Source of the DNA: Isoetes taiwanensis
Taxonomy: Eukaryota; Streptophyta; Lycopodiopsida; Isoetales; Isoetaceae
Assembly: GCA_021234155.1 (NCBI GenBank)
Contig: JAJEKV010000278.1
Location: forward strand, 374,001-438,000
Length of the DNA: 64,000 bases
Direction: 5' to 3'
Numbering within the stretch: the first letter of the stretch is position 1; each line of letters opens with the position of its first letter. The position numbers and the translations under genes are program-made. Below the pieces are notes generated by a model. It ran no database searches, had not been told where the DNA came from, and saw only the letters and a list, made by a program, of their open reading frames with translations. This document shows positions 35,568-45,830 of the stretch, in pieces.

Positions 35568-36098
35568 TCACACATGCCTCTCATGTTCTTCGAGAGTCTT
35601 AGAATAAACAAGAATGTCATCCAAATAGATGATAACAAAAGTGTCTAAGAACTCTCGAAAGACATCATTGGCCATATGCTGGAATATTGCTGGAGCATTG
35701 GTAAGTCCAAACGGCATAACAGTGTACTCAAAATGGCCATACCGAGTATGAAAAGCGGTTTTCCACTCATCATACTCCCAGATCCGGATAAGATTGTTGG
35801 CACCCCGAAGATCAATCTTCGTAAGCACATCTTGGAGTTGCTCTAACAACTCTGGGATCAGAGGAAGCAGATACCAATTTAGCACTGTGATTTTATTGAG
35901 GCCACGATACTCAATGACCAGACGCAGCGAATCATCCTTCTTTTTGACGAAGAAGATAGGAGCTCCGGCATGGGACTGCGAATGTCGAATGAAACCAGTG
36001 TCCAGATTCTCTTCAATATAATCCCGCAAAACCTTTAACTCAGCGGGAGATAGACCATATGTCGGACCATATGACGGCATTGTCCCAGCAGGCTGCAA
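35568..36098 (-). pseudogene. Reverse transcriptase of the Ty3/gypsy element
   Basis: A 176-codon frame covers most of the RT. It includes [53 protein letters not shown], the [17 protein letters not shown] block and the catalytic YLDDILVYS. The catalytic aspartates are kept. The frame is isolated from its neighbours by frameshifts, so the polyprotein is broken. The sequence resembles Tcn1-type and fungal/vertebrate chromoviruses more than seed-plant chromoviruses, which usually read SPWGAPVLFVKKKDG here. Confidence 0.88.
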
Positions 36099-37255
36099 AT
36101 CAATAGGACAATCATATGGACGATGCTCTGGGGGAGCATTAAAACAGACTTCACTGGTACCAAACTAGCCATTGGGTGAACCTGGATTGCAAATACTGAA
36201 CTTGGACTTCCAGATTTAACGATCTCGCAAAGAGAAATCTTCAAGATCTGGCCCGAGGGCATGAAGAAGCCTCTCTGACGGGGTGAGCGAGGAACACGAG
36301 CGGAGGCGAGGCGGGAGTAGGAGCGGAGCAATTGGAGCAGGAACCTGAACGTGGACCGGAGCAAGAACTGGAGCGAGCGTGAACTGGCGGGACATCACCG
36401 AACATGGTCGAGAATGGGGCATGAACTGGAGCGAGGCAAAAGAGTTGAATCGTAACATGAAGCAAAAGCAGGAACAACAAGGATGAAATTAGGAGTCCAC
36501 GACATCAAGACGGATTGAAGTCGATGTTGGTGCGTAGACCTGCCTGCAAATGAATCTGGAACTAGAGCTAGAACCAACAAATTGAAATGATCTGAAATGC
36601 CAATCAATGCGTGGGTTATGTAGCTCAGTTAGAAGCGCATCCAAGTCTATTGGTGCATGTGGGCTAGCGATGAGATTGAAGGAAATACTACAAGATAGTC
36701 CCTCGAAGAAAACTTGAAGAGGCGCAGTGACATTCTCGTGGATCACACCGAGAGACCTCCATCCATCAATCACTTCGGCTGAGCGGGATGCTCAACCTTG
36801 CTTCTAGGATGGCGGCTTGCGTGCTTCTTTAACGCACTATCCATAAAACAAGCATTTGCACCACAATCAAGTTGTGCCAATGCATCCAACCTCTGATTTC
36901 AATGATATAAAGATGAAAAATGCATTCCTGACCTTATCAGATGGAATAAACATGTCAAGAAGTGTAGAAGAAGTCTGAGAAAAGGTGACCAGCCGACGAA
37001 AGACTCCTACTACTCGGATCGGGATCGCCCCCGAAGTTTTCCTCCGATCGCGGGCACTTCAGGGGCATCTATGGGCAATATGACCCGCTCCTCCATAGTA
37101 GAGGCAACGATTAGCCTCTCTCCGACACTGCTTCTCAACGGCGATAAAGGTCCTCGAAGGCGCCCGATCAATGCATAGGTTTCAGTGCGGACTCATGGAT
37201 TCTGAGATGAGACCCGGGAAAAACAGCTCTGGCTTGTGTGATTGGGAAAACCTGA
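36099..37255 (-). pseudogene. Nucleocapsid/protease region of the element, decayed
   Basis: This is where the zinc knuckle and aspartic protease should lie. Only short frames remain, in several phases, rich in Pro, Ser, Leu and Arg. I see no intact DSG or CCHC motif. Confidence 0.45.
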
Positions 37256-37843
37256 TTACGTCTCCCTACGTTCGAAGAGCCGATTATCACGGTGAATTGC
37301 AAATCTCATGGCTTCTTCCAAAGGCCGAGGGTCCTCCATAGACAACATCATATCCTTGACGTCATCGCGTAACCCCCTTCGGAAACAATCTCGAAGTGTG
37401 ACATCATCCCAGGCTGTATCTACCGCAATTTGACAAAATTCTGATGCATATATTGAAGCTGGACGAGAGCCTTGCCTTAGATTGCAAAGTTTTATGACCG
37501 TTGTGCGCTGACAATCGGTGTCTCCAAAGCATGCCTCGAGCTTTGCAGTGAAAGCAGCAAAATCTTGCAACTCTGGGGCTCCTTTCCCCAAGAAAGGAGC
37601 AAACCAAGTTAGAACTGGCCCTGTGAGGAGAGACCCAATCAACCCAACTTGTTCCTGGGCCGTGGGATATCTATGAGGGTGCAACTGGATCACAAGTCGG
37701 ATCTGATTCAAAAGACCACGAAGCTTGGACCGAGTGCCATCAAACTTCTCTGGCAGGCTAATCTTAGGCTCTGATAGCCTCAGTCTAGAGCTAGAAGCGG
37801 ATTCATGTGAAGCAACACGTTCCTTAAGCTCTTTATTGTCCAA
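37256..37843 (-). pseudogene. Gag capsid of the Ty3/gypsy element
   Basis: A 195-codon frame starts with an ATG and a short Glu/Lys-rich helix. It then shows the retrotransposon capsid pattern PEKFDGTRSKLRGLLNQIRL, QVGLIGSLLTGPVLTWFAPF and LRQGSRPASIYASEFCQIA, ending in FRRGLRDDVKDMML. The FDG start and the L.G.A..W motif are typical of Ty3-type gag. It is open across its length, although the following region is broken. Confidence 0.85.
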
Positions 37844-37988
37844 CTACAATCCGGCCGCATACTTGAACAAGTTCTTTGGACCTCGCTATAATAAAGCCAA
37901 AACCTCCTCCATAGATATAAAATCACCAAATATGCAAAAAATGCTTAGGATTAGAGAGGTAAGAACAGATAAGGATTCAGTTCAAAAC
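37844..37988 (-). other. Leader between gag and 5' LTR
   Basis: This is 145 bases with no gene. In an active element the primer-binding site would adjoin 37988. The sequence there on the minus strand (GGTTTTGAACTGAATCC) does not match the usual initiator-methionine primer site. Confidence 0.4.
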
Positions 37989-38503
37989 CATCATGAATCT
38001 GCTCGAAAACAAGGAAAATACATGGAAAATATGCAAGAAATACGGAATAAATACGCCAAGATTGGCAAAGAATCTGATATATGAACAGGAATCAAGAGTA
38101 CAATGGCCCAAAGGCAAGCATAAACATGAGACAGATGCCTAGAAGGCTCAAGACTGACAATGAACTGGAATGGTTTGACAAGAAGGAGATGCCTCCTTAT
38201 ATATCTAGGCTAACGGTCAGAATCGCGCCACTCCAATGGATGAGATCATGCCAAGTGTCGAGCATGCATGTAAGTTCTAGAATATTCTAGAACCTCCTGA
38301 AAACAGCTCACATATGAGAAAGAATGAGGAAATGTTTTTAACAAATATTGGTAGTGCATTTGGCAAAGGTGTGTGACTCGCAGCTAGAAGGTTGCAAGTT
38401 CAAACCTTGTCTTGTGCAACTACTCTTTTGCATCCGTGTGATGACAATCTTTTGTACATATGAGTATAATGTTCGTATGATACAAATATCCGTATGGTTG
38501 TCA
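37989..38503 (-). repeat. 5' LTR of the Ty3/gypsy element
   Basis: It is homologous to 32764-33277 with many substitutions, indicating an old insertion. It holds the TATA box (38195-38203 on plus, read TATATAAGG on minus), the heat-shock element at 38275-38292 and the tRNA-like segment at about 38350-38425. Confidence 0.88.
38275..38292. promoter_or_regulatory. Perfect four-unit heat-shock element in 5' LTR
   Basis: It is identical to the site in the 3' LTR (TTCTAGAATATTCTAGAA) although the surrounding LTR sequence has diverged. It is placed about 72 bp upstream of the TATA box, a promoter-proximal position for heat-shock factor. Confidence 0.72.
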
Positions 38504-39475
38504 GAGAAGCGCCCACAAGCTGCATGAGTGCTCTGATAGACAATGACTTCTACAAGAAAATATGTGCAGTGAAGTGTCCACTTGGAGCAAGTACACAGAT
38601 CTTTGATTTCATATTCTTTCATAGGTCCTTAACCAAGAGAATCTGACCCTTGTCTCAATAATATCATGCAAAGTTCTTTCACCATGTAGATTGCGAACAA
38701 AATAAAAAACAAGAAGAATGTCCAAATCCCAATTCTTATATCCTTATTTCTTTCTCCCTTATAATAGGTAAGCGGTTGAAAGAGACAAGCTGGATGAAGT
38801 ATAGTAAAGCCTGCCGCATGAAAACAAAAGAAGTATCGGATAGAAATCAACACGTACTTGAACATAGATCTCAGAATGTTGCCAACTGAAGCGCAAAGCG
38901 AAGTGCTGTATTGTCAGGGTCTAGATACAATCAATTTAACGCTGGCTAGACTTAGTACAAGCCCAACTACCAGACTCCTCTCAAAAAGCCGAAAGCAAGA
39001 TATCCAAATCTTCTAGCTCGGCAATGCCCCTTGAAAGACCCTATAAGAGGGAGTCTTCCACTTCTGTTATCCCATGAAGAAGCCCATATATCCTTGATCA
39101 ATTATCTGCAACAACCATCATGAATACCAGGATAATCTCCATCTGGTCTCCATGTGTACATCTTTGGATCTCTCTGCTAAAAAGAGAGAGCAAAAGGAAG
39201 GGAGTAGCTCATTATATACAAAACCAAATCTGAACTGATGACAAACTGCTTGCTATAAATTTTTGAAATAAATCTCCTCCTCTCAACAGCCCTGCACAAA
39301 TCTGCTCCACCTTATAGGTACCTATGCCATTTTGGTGTGTGATCCATGAAATACATGGGAGAGCAAACATCTCTATAAATTTCTAGGCCCGCCAGCTCAA
39401 CACTAACTTACTTGTATTTATGAGAGAGGGCCCAGATGCCTGTTGCACTTATGAAAATAAGAAGCAAGAACTGCT
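38385..39475. repeat. Segmental duplication, copy A
   Basis: This ~1.1-kb stretch starts inside the 5' LTR (GGTTGCAAGTTCAAACCTTG) and continues through LTR-flanking DNA. It aligns with 41005-42306. Shared landmarks include CGCCCACAAGCTGCAT, GCCTGCCGCATGAAAACAAA, CATGAAGAAGCCCATATATC and CTTATAGGTACCTATGCCAT. No gene is recognised within it. Confidence 0.85.
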
Positions 39476-41004
39476 AGAAATTTGCAAAACTTTGATTGCT
39501 TAATCTCCTCTATGAATATGAATACTAAATATTTAAATACGAATACTGAATGAATAATACTGAATCTAATAATGAATAACAAATGAATATGAATGAACAT
39601 AATGCTTACCGAAGCATCAAAGGAAAAGACTATGTTAGTGAGTTGCCTGTATAAGAGGTGATGAATGCAGCTCTTGCGGTCTAGGAGGACGGGAGATTCC
39701 ACCAAAAAACGATGACAAGGAAGCATGTAACAATATTCAGGGTAAGTGTCACATTCTTGCAGCCATTGATACGAAAAATGCAGAAAGTCAGTACCAAGTA
39801 ATATCTACCATTGGTAAAATCACCGTCAGGTCATTCATAGTCCTCTAGACATGGGAAGCACCTATAATTTTGCCTCATCTAGAATGACCAAAATGCGTAA
39901 GTTGAAAACCTTGAAGTCAAAGCGCAGACCAGTGGTGTTGGCAAGTGGTGCAATTCTAGAATGGGACTCGCATGAAACCAACAAACCGCCCGACTTAGAC
40001 TTGCTTCTCATTCATCTCAGCAGATTTTCTACAATGGTGGATAGTGGGTAGCCGCACACATGCGAACTACCCATAAAAAATAAAGGGAAAATCCAATTAT
40101 ATCATTTGGACCCCAACAAAATACAATGCTAATAGAGACTGGGCTAGTGTACCTGCCGAAAGCTTATCACCGGGATTAAAAAACCCCGCCCTTTCGGGTT
40201 TTCGAGGAAAAACCCTAGTGATAAGCCTTCGGCAAGGGCTTGGACAAACGTAAAGGCATAAAAAAGCGCTCCCAAAGGAAAAGTCGAAACAGGATGTCGC
40301 CGCTAACTTTGTACGCACATCACCAACAAAACAACAAGACAAACCAAACCTCCCGAGTGGAGGGCTGATTCTGTAGCGTGCCGCGATAAAAAAATACAAT
40401 AACAAAGAAGGGGGGGGTGGGTTCAAAGACAATAAGGTAATCTGGCGAGAGAGAAGAGGAAGCGCCGATGAGAAGTCGGGCGTAAACGCGCTAAAATAGC
40501 TTAACTCCCAACTGTAGCGGGCATGCGCCGCCGCATGCATGCAAAACATGCATGCTCGCCCCATTCTAGAATGGCGATCCGATGTCTCGGATCGATGGGA
40601 TTCTAGAATGGGACTCGTATGAAACAACAACAAACCGCCCAATACCAAAGGACTTCCTTAACAAACTAGGATCGAGGGCGAAGGTCACGCGGGATGAAGG
40701 CTAAAGGCCGAGAACGGACAAAGATGAAAGAAACGCCAAATTGGCCAAACCAGCGGAAGAAGCCCTCCCCCGCCGGAAACAATTCAAAGACAATAAGGTA
40801 ATGGCGAGAGAGAAGAGGAAGCCGATGAGAAGTCGGCGTAAACGCCGCCTAAAATAGCGAACTCCCAACTGTGAACGGGCATGCGCCGCCCGCATGCATG
40901 CAAAACATGCATGCTCGTCCCATTCTAGAATGGCGATCCGATGTCTCGGATCGATGGGATCAGGCACACAACAAGCAAGAGGGTGAACACAGACTCGCCA
41001 GAAG
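39476..41004. repeat. Repeats between the duplication copies, including two ~200-bp direct repeats
   Basis: The segment at about 40422-40605 (AAAGACAATAAGGTAAT...TCGATGGGAT) recurs at 40783-40965. Both contain GGCATGCGCCGCC, a GCATGCATG-rich palindrome and CATTCTAGAATGG. The phrase TTCTAGAATGGGACTCG(C/T)ATG also occurs at 39953 and 40602. A conserved hairpin sits at 40154-40234. The GC content is higher than in neighbours. This probably represents retroelement LTR fragments or nested insertions. The plus frame at 39851-40051 and the minus frame at 40097-40648 show no known domain. Confidence 0.55.
40154..40234 (-). repeat. Hairpin with conserved core, copy 2
   Basis: Arms TGCCGAAAGCTTATCAC (40154-40170) and GTGATAAGCCTTCGGCA (40218-40234) pair at 16 of 17 positions. 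The core GGATTAAAAAACCCC ... GGTTTTC ... GGAAAAACC matches the one at 14093-14161, whereas the arms are unrelated to those of that copy. Confidence 0.65.
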
Positions 41005-42306
41005 GTTGCGAGTTCAGACCTTGTCTTGTGCAACTACCCTTTTGCATCCGTGTGACGATAATCTTTTGTACATATGAGTATAATGTTCGTATGATACGAA
41101 TATCCATATGGTCGTCACAGAAGCGCCCACAAGCTGCATAAGTGCTCTGATGGACAATGACTTCTACAAGAAAATATGTGCAGTGAAGTGTCCACTTGGA
41201 GCAAGCATATTCTTTTATAGGTCCTTAAGTAAGAGAATCTGACCCTTGTCGCAATAATATCATGCAAAGTTCTTTTACCATGTAGATTGTGAAACAAAAT
41301 AAAAAACAAGAAGAATGTCCAAATCCCAATTATTATATCCTTATTTCTTTCTCCCTTATAATAGATAAGTGGTTGAAAGAGACAAACTAATTGAAAAAAA
41401 TAAATTAGCATTCAAGCTCGATCTTAAGGAACAATCAAATAAAAAACATGAAAATAAACGACAAAACAGAAACCATGAAAAAACACTTTCGTGCACCGGC
41501 GGGCACCCCTCGTGCACAACACCTTGTATTATATAATAAGAAGTACACTCTTTCAATCCATAAGGAGGATTACTCCCGGTCCATATAGTGGTGGAACTTA
41601 TTTAACTGCTCTAAAAAGCTGATACACTTTAAGTACAATAATGCCTGCCGCATGAAAACAAAAGAAGTATCAGATAGAAATCAACAGGTACTTGAACATA
41701 GATCTCAAGATGTTGCCAACTGAAGCGTCAAAGCGAAGTGTTGTATTGTTGGGGTCTAGATACAATCAATTTAACGCTGGCTAGACTTAGTACAAGCCCA
41801 ACTACCAGACTCCTCTCAAAAAACCAGAAGTAAGATGTCCAAATCTTCTAGCTCGGCAATGCCCCTTGAAAGACCCTATAAAAGGAGTCTTCCACTTCTG
41901 TTATCCCATGAAGAAGCCCATATATCCTTGATCAATTATCTGCAATAACCATCATGAATACTAGGATAATCTCCATCTGGTCTCCATGTCTACATCTTTG
42001 GATCTCTCTGTTAGAAAGAGAGAGCGAAAGGAAGGGAGTAGCTCATTATATACAAAACCAAATCTGAACTGATAACAGACTGCTATAAATTTTTGAAATG
42101 AATCTCCTCCTCTCAACAGCCCTGCACAAATCTGCTCCATCTTATAGGTACCTATGCCATTTTGGTGTGTGATCCATGAAATATAAGGGAGAGCAAATAG
42201 CTCTATAAATTTCTAGGCCTGCCAGCTCAACACTAACTTACTTGTATTTCTGAGAGGGGACTCAGATGCCTATTGCACTTATGAAAACAAGAAGCAAGAA
42301 CTGCTA
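41005..42306. repeat. Segmental duplication, copy B
   Basis: This is the partner of 38385-39475. It begins within the same LTR segment and ends within a few bases of the same point (CAAGAACTGCTAGA). It carries about 250 extra bases (about 41385-41640) that copy A lacks, and lacks a ~20-base piece near 41205. Confidence 0.85.
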
Positions 42307-43640
42307 GACATAGTGAAACAGGAAATTAGAGGGCTGGTTATGTCTATATGCCAGTATATTCTCCTGCCTATGCTTGAGAACGAGCACTATTTGCTGGCCA
42401 TATTTGCTTTTGCAGAAAGTAATCATAAAGTTCTCCATGGACCATCAATTCACATTTTAAACAGTTTGAAAGGCTATGCAACGAACGAGAAGGCAATTAG
42501 AGGGTACATGGCATGCTTGCAACATCTTTCTCTAACCCTTATTCTTGTTTTACTCTTACATATGCTTTTACATGTGCAGGCTGCATACACAGATATTAAC
42601 TCTATCAATGAGTCTAACCTCCAATGGCATTGACTTTATGAGGAGAAACAACGTGAAGGGGCTTGAATTTCTTGAGGTACATCAGTAGGCCGATTTGCCA
42701 TCTTGCGGGTTGTACATGATGGCCTTCATGCAGAAATTTGTCAACACATTGGCCTCTCATAAAGAATTGAATGTAAGTTCTTTTCACAACTTGAGCTAGC
42801 TTTGTGTAATGAACAGTTTCTAACATGTTTGTTATCTCATAGGTTACAGCTAGCTGGTTTAGTTGAACCTTACCACTATGCCTCCAGGATATAATAAGGG
42901 ACACCCAGGAGGTGTGATCGTACTTCTCTTCTGGTTCTATAATTTTTTTTTAGAATATGTAGCATTATAACAGGGGGTTTTTTTTGTGATTTTATACGCT
43001 TTTTGGCATGGTTTTCATATGATTTCACGGGCGTATTCACGTGGACGTACTAAACAGTATTTCTAGAGTGCACCCATTTGTTAGCCATTGATTTTAAAGA
43101 AGAGGAAAAATCGTGTGGTTGTGGGGCTTTTATTGTTTGCATGTTTTTTAGCTTAGGTTTCAAATATTAAGATAATATTAGGTTTGTGGTTTTCAAAACA
43201 AACATTTTGAAGCGATTAGGGTTCCGGATTTGGTTTGATACAGGGTTAATTGGTGTGATGGGTCTGATGCTTGTAGGCGGCTAACTTAGCTAACCTAAGC
43301 TTCTTGTTGTGTTGAGTGTTTTGTAATCTCGAATCTTTTCCAATGATAAATACAGTGCTCGGCAAAGGGTCGTGATAGTGTTTGTGCCGGGCTTTGGGTT
43401 TGGGGTTTGATTGTATTGGAAATGGAAAAAATAATGAAGGGAAGAAGAAGTTACAGAGGACTGTTTTTCCAGCTACAGAGAGCCCCAAGACAGACATACT
43501 CGTAAGTCTCCAACGGATCATCACTTCAAGATCATGGAAGAGAAGCCGCAAAACTGCATGCCTATGGATATGCAAAAGGCTACCAATTTCTTCTACCGAT
43601 TTGAAGCTTGGTGTTTGTGATTCTAATTGTTTACAAAGGC
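42307..43640. other. Unassigned DNA with a dispersed repeat
   Basis: A plus-strand frame of 106 codons (42313-42633) and a minus-strand frame of 150 codons (43246-43698) show no recognised motif. At about 42951-43075 the sequence ATGTAGCATTATAACAGGGGG and what follows matches 57462-57590 (ATGTAGCATAATAACAGGGGG), so this is one copy of a dispersed repeat family. Confidence 0.4.
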
Positions 43641-43650
43641 ACCCTTGAAG

Positions 43651-43790
43651 ATGGCAATCGTGGTAGCCATCGTTTATCCAACCAAGATCGGCGACCAAAG
43701 CACAAACAATTTTGTGAACGAGGTAACCATTTTATCACATTGTGAATCATCGCAACCTTGTCAAATTGCTTGGTCATAGCCGAAGAGAGT
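43651..43790 (+). pseudogene. Receptor-like kinase N-lobe fragment
   Basis: The frame from 43651 reads KIGDQSTNNFVNEVTILSH and, after a one-base frameshift at about 43741, VNHRNLVKLLGHS. Together these match the C-helix and beta-4/5 part of plant receptor-like kinases (typically FINEV.ILSQ.NHRN.VKLLG). A splice-like GTAACC within the motif is probably irrelevant. No glycine-rich loop, catalytic loop or DFG motif was found nearby, so this is a short captured or decayed fragment. Confidence 0.6.
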
Positions 43791-45244
43791 GTTAGTAGCC
43801 TTTATGATGCAAGTGGATTGGCTTAAAGGCGAATCGGGTCGTGCTCTAGAGCTTGTCAATGATATTCCTTTGGCATCCGTGAAATATGAGTTTGCAAGAT
43901 CATTAGCAGAGAGTAGAAGATGGTGAAACAAAGCAGTAAAAGTTAGCCCGAGTCGCTGCTATGGTTGGCACAAAAATTGCATGAGAACTCGTGGATTTGA
44001 TGTTGCTATTCTACATTGGAGTTCAGCCCGGTTCTTTGGCTAACCTTTCGGTTTATGCAAACCGCGTGGTGCAATGTGTGCTTGTCAAGCTTTACGGGTT
44101 AGTTTTTCTTTTTCACTTTTTGTGAGCTTGTAGTCTTATGTTTTTGCCACTTTGTCCGTGGTGCTCGTGGAGTAGCTCATAGAATTACTCTATCTTCTAT
44201 TCCCTTCATTGAGCTGGTGTTTTATCTTATCATGAGTAACGTGTTTGAATACCCGCAACACATCATTAAAGTTAATAAAAAGCTCCTTAGAAAAACTTTC
44301 CAGTGGCGTATTTTGTCCATGCAATCCGGTCATCATCCTGTTTTACCGCAAAAATAACCTTCATGCAGCCTAAATAACTTGCATGCATTGCTCCATTAGC
44401 CCGGCTTCATGTAGCCTAAATAACTTGCATGCATTGCTCCATTAGCCCGGCTTCATGCGGCCCTAAATAACTTGCATGCATTCTTTGCATTAGTATTTGG
44501 GTTATTAGTTGTTTTACGCAATGTGTGCACTAAAGTCTTAAGGCCTAAAAATCTTTTTTTTCTTTGTTTTGCCCATAGAATATTATGTCTTTCATCAACG
44601 TTACGATTGCCTCCGAGTCAATCCATTGATGGCAACTAACACCGCCACCCTCTGCTGTGAGGCCTTAATGCTAGGACTATTTAGGTTCTTGTTTGAAACA
44701 TATCTATTGTGCAAGCCTGTTATCTATTATGTTATTTGATTTGGTTATTTTATTACCATTTGTTATATATGTTGTTTCACATTCTATCTGATGTATTATT
44801 ACAGCATTTACCCACCAAACAATCAGAAGCGCCCAACTTGGATGCTCCAACTTGGATATTTACAGGAAGCAAAAAGAAATGATCAACACAATGAAATCGA
44901 TATTTTATATCACAAGGATTTGTATGTGGGTTGAAATCCCCCAAAAATATCGAATATATCATCTATTTTACATTTTACAGTACACAATGCTAGGAGGAAC
45001 ACTAGCCAACATGGAGCACATATGCATGGAGATTAGAAAGTGAAGGTCACGTATTTGCACGTTGGAAAGGCACAGATTATTATTGTCATACACTCATAGC
45101 TCAAAGTTAAATATATTCTTGCTATCTTTATATCTGGACAAATTGCATGTTCCTCTTGGAACTAATCCATGTTCTAGCATGAACCATGCCCTCTTATACA
45201 TGTGTTCAACTAGAATATCCAAGCTTCTTAGTAATTAATATATA
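43791..45244. repeat. Non-coding region with a 46-bp tandem repeat
   Basis: A 46-bp unit (CTTCATGCAGCCTAAATAAC...TTAGCCCGG) is present 2.8 times at 44359-44487. The remainder shows no gene; short frames have no motifs. Confidence 0.6.
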
Positions 45245-45830
45245 GGTCATTAATGTTCTCCTATGTTTTCTTTTGTTAGGGCCCGAAGGGCCCAAATTTT
45301 TTTTTAGTATAACAACCAACACATAACTACCATTAACATTAATTAACACAAACCATTGGGCCCAACACATTTACATTAAAATCCCCCTTAAACCCCCTTT
45401 GGTTTGGGTGCATATTCACACGGGGGGTGACGTCGGGCAGCGAGAGCTGTTGGATAGGCATATTTATCCCTTATTCCTTAATCTACACCGTACACAAAGT
45501 TCCTCGTTTGTGGGGTATGGATGTACAGAATTTGTTATACTGTATAACAAGTTTTACAAAATACTATAAGATTTCAGGCAATATACTATATGGTGTTGAT
45601 TTTATACGTATAAAACATAATTATAAGGGCTCTCGCTGCCCTACGTCACCCCCGTGTGAATATGCACCCAAACCAAAGGGGGTTTAAGGGGGATTTTAAT
45701 GTAAATGTGTTGGGCCCAATGGTTTGTGTTAATTAATGTTAATGGTAGTTATGTGTTGGTTGTTATACTAAAAAAAAATTTGGGCCCTTCGGGCCCTAAC
45801 AAAAGAAAACATAGGAGAACATTAATGACC
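45245..45830. mobile_element. 586-bp palindromic element (long inverted repeat)
   Basis: Arms of about 195 bp (45245-45440 and 45635-45830) are nearly perfect inverted copies, beginning GGTCATTAATGTTCTCC and including the mini-palindrome GGGCCCGAAGGGCCC and AACCCCCTTTGGTTTGGGTG. The central ~190 bp holds GTTGGATAGGCATATT and no gene. A single-arm relative is at 58735-59050. It is either a foldback-type DNA element or an inverted duplication of one element; no clear target duplication was seen. Confidence 0.75.

Larger units (their letters stand above)
32764..38503 (-). mobile_element. Ty3/gypsy LTR retrotransposon, Tcn1-like chromovirus, degenerate
   Basis: Two ~515-bp LTRs (32764-33277 and 37989-38503) flank a minus-strand internal region. 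A purine-rich tract (AGGAGGGGGGGGG on the minus strand, 33281-33296) stands next to the 3' LTR. LTR ends read TGAC(A/G)A...TCATGACA on the coding strand. In order the body holds a gag (37843-37256), protease/linker remnants, reverse transcriptase (36098-35568), RNase H (35322-34954) and the start of integrase (about 34700). All domains are interrupted by stops or frameshifts. No clear 5-bp target duplication or tRNA primer site is visible. The reverse transcriptase wording ([29 protein letters not shown]) resembles Tcn1/fungal chromoviruses. Confidence 0.9.

Noticed and set aside
37960-37988. Primer-binding site for initiator methionine tRNA beside the 5' LTR
   Set aside because: The adjoining sequence does not match TGGTATCAGAGC beyond a few bases.
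40097-40648. 183-codon minus-strand open frame as a gene
   Set aside because: It runs through repeat sequence (the hairpin and ~200-bp direct repeats), has no known motif, and its repeat partner at 40783-40965 does not keep the same frame.
43900-44110. Resemblance of VQPGSLANLSVY to serine hydroxymethyltransferase
   Set aside because: Only a dozen residues fit, without the pyridoxal-binding lysine region or flanking motifs; treated as chance.
44359-44487. A short regularly repeated array that could suggest CRISPR
   Set aside because: The units are contiguous 46-bp tandem copies with no unique spacers, in plant nuclear DNA.
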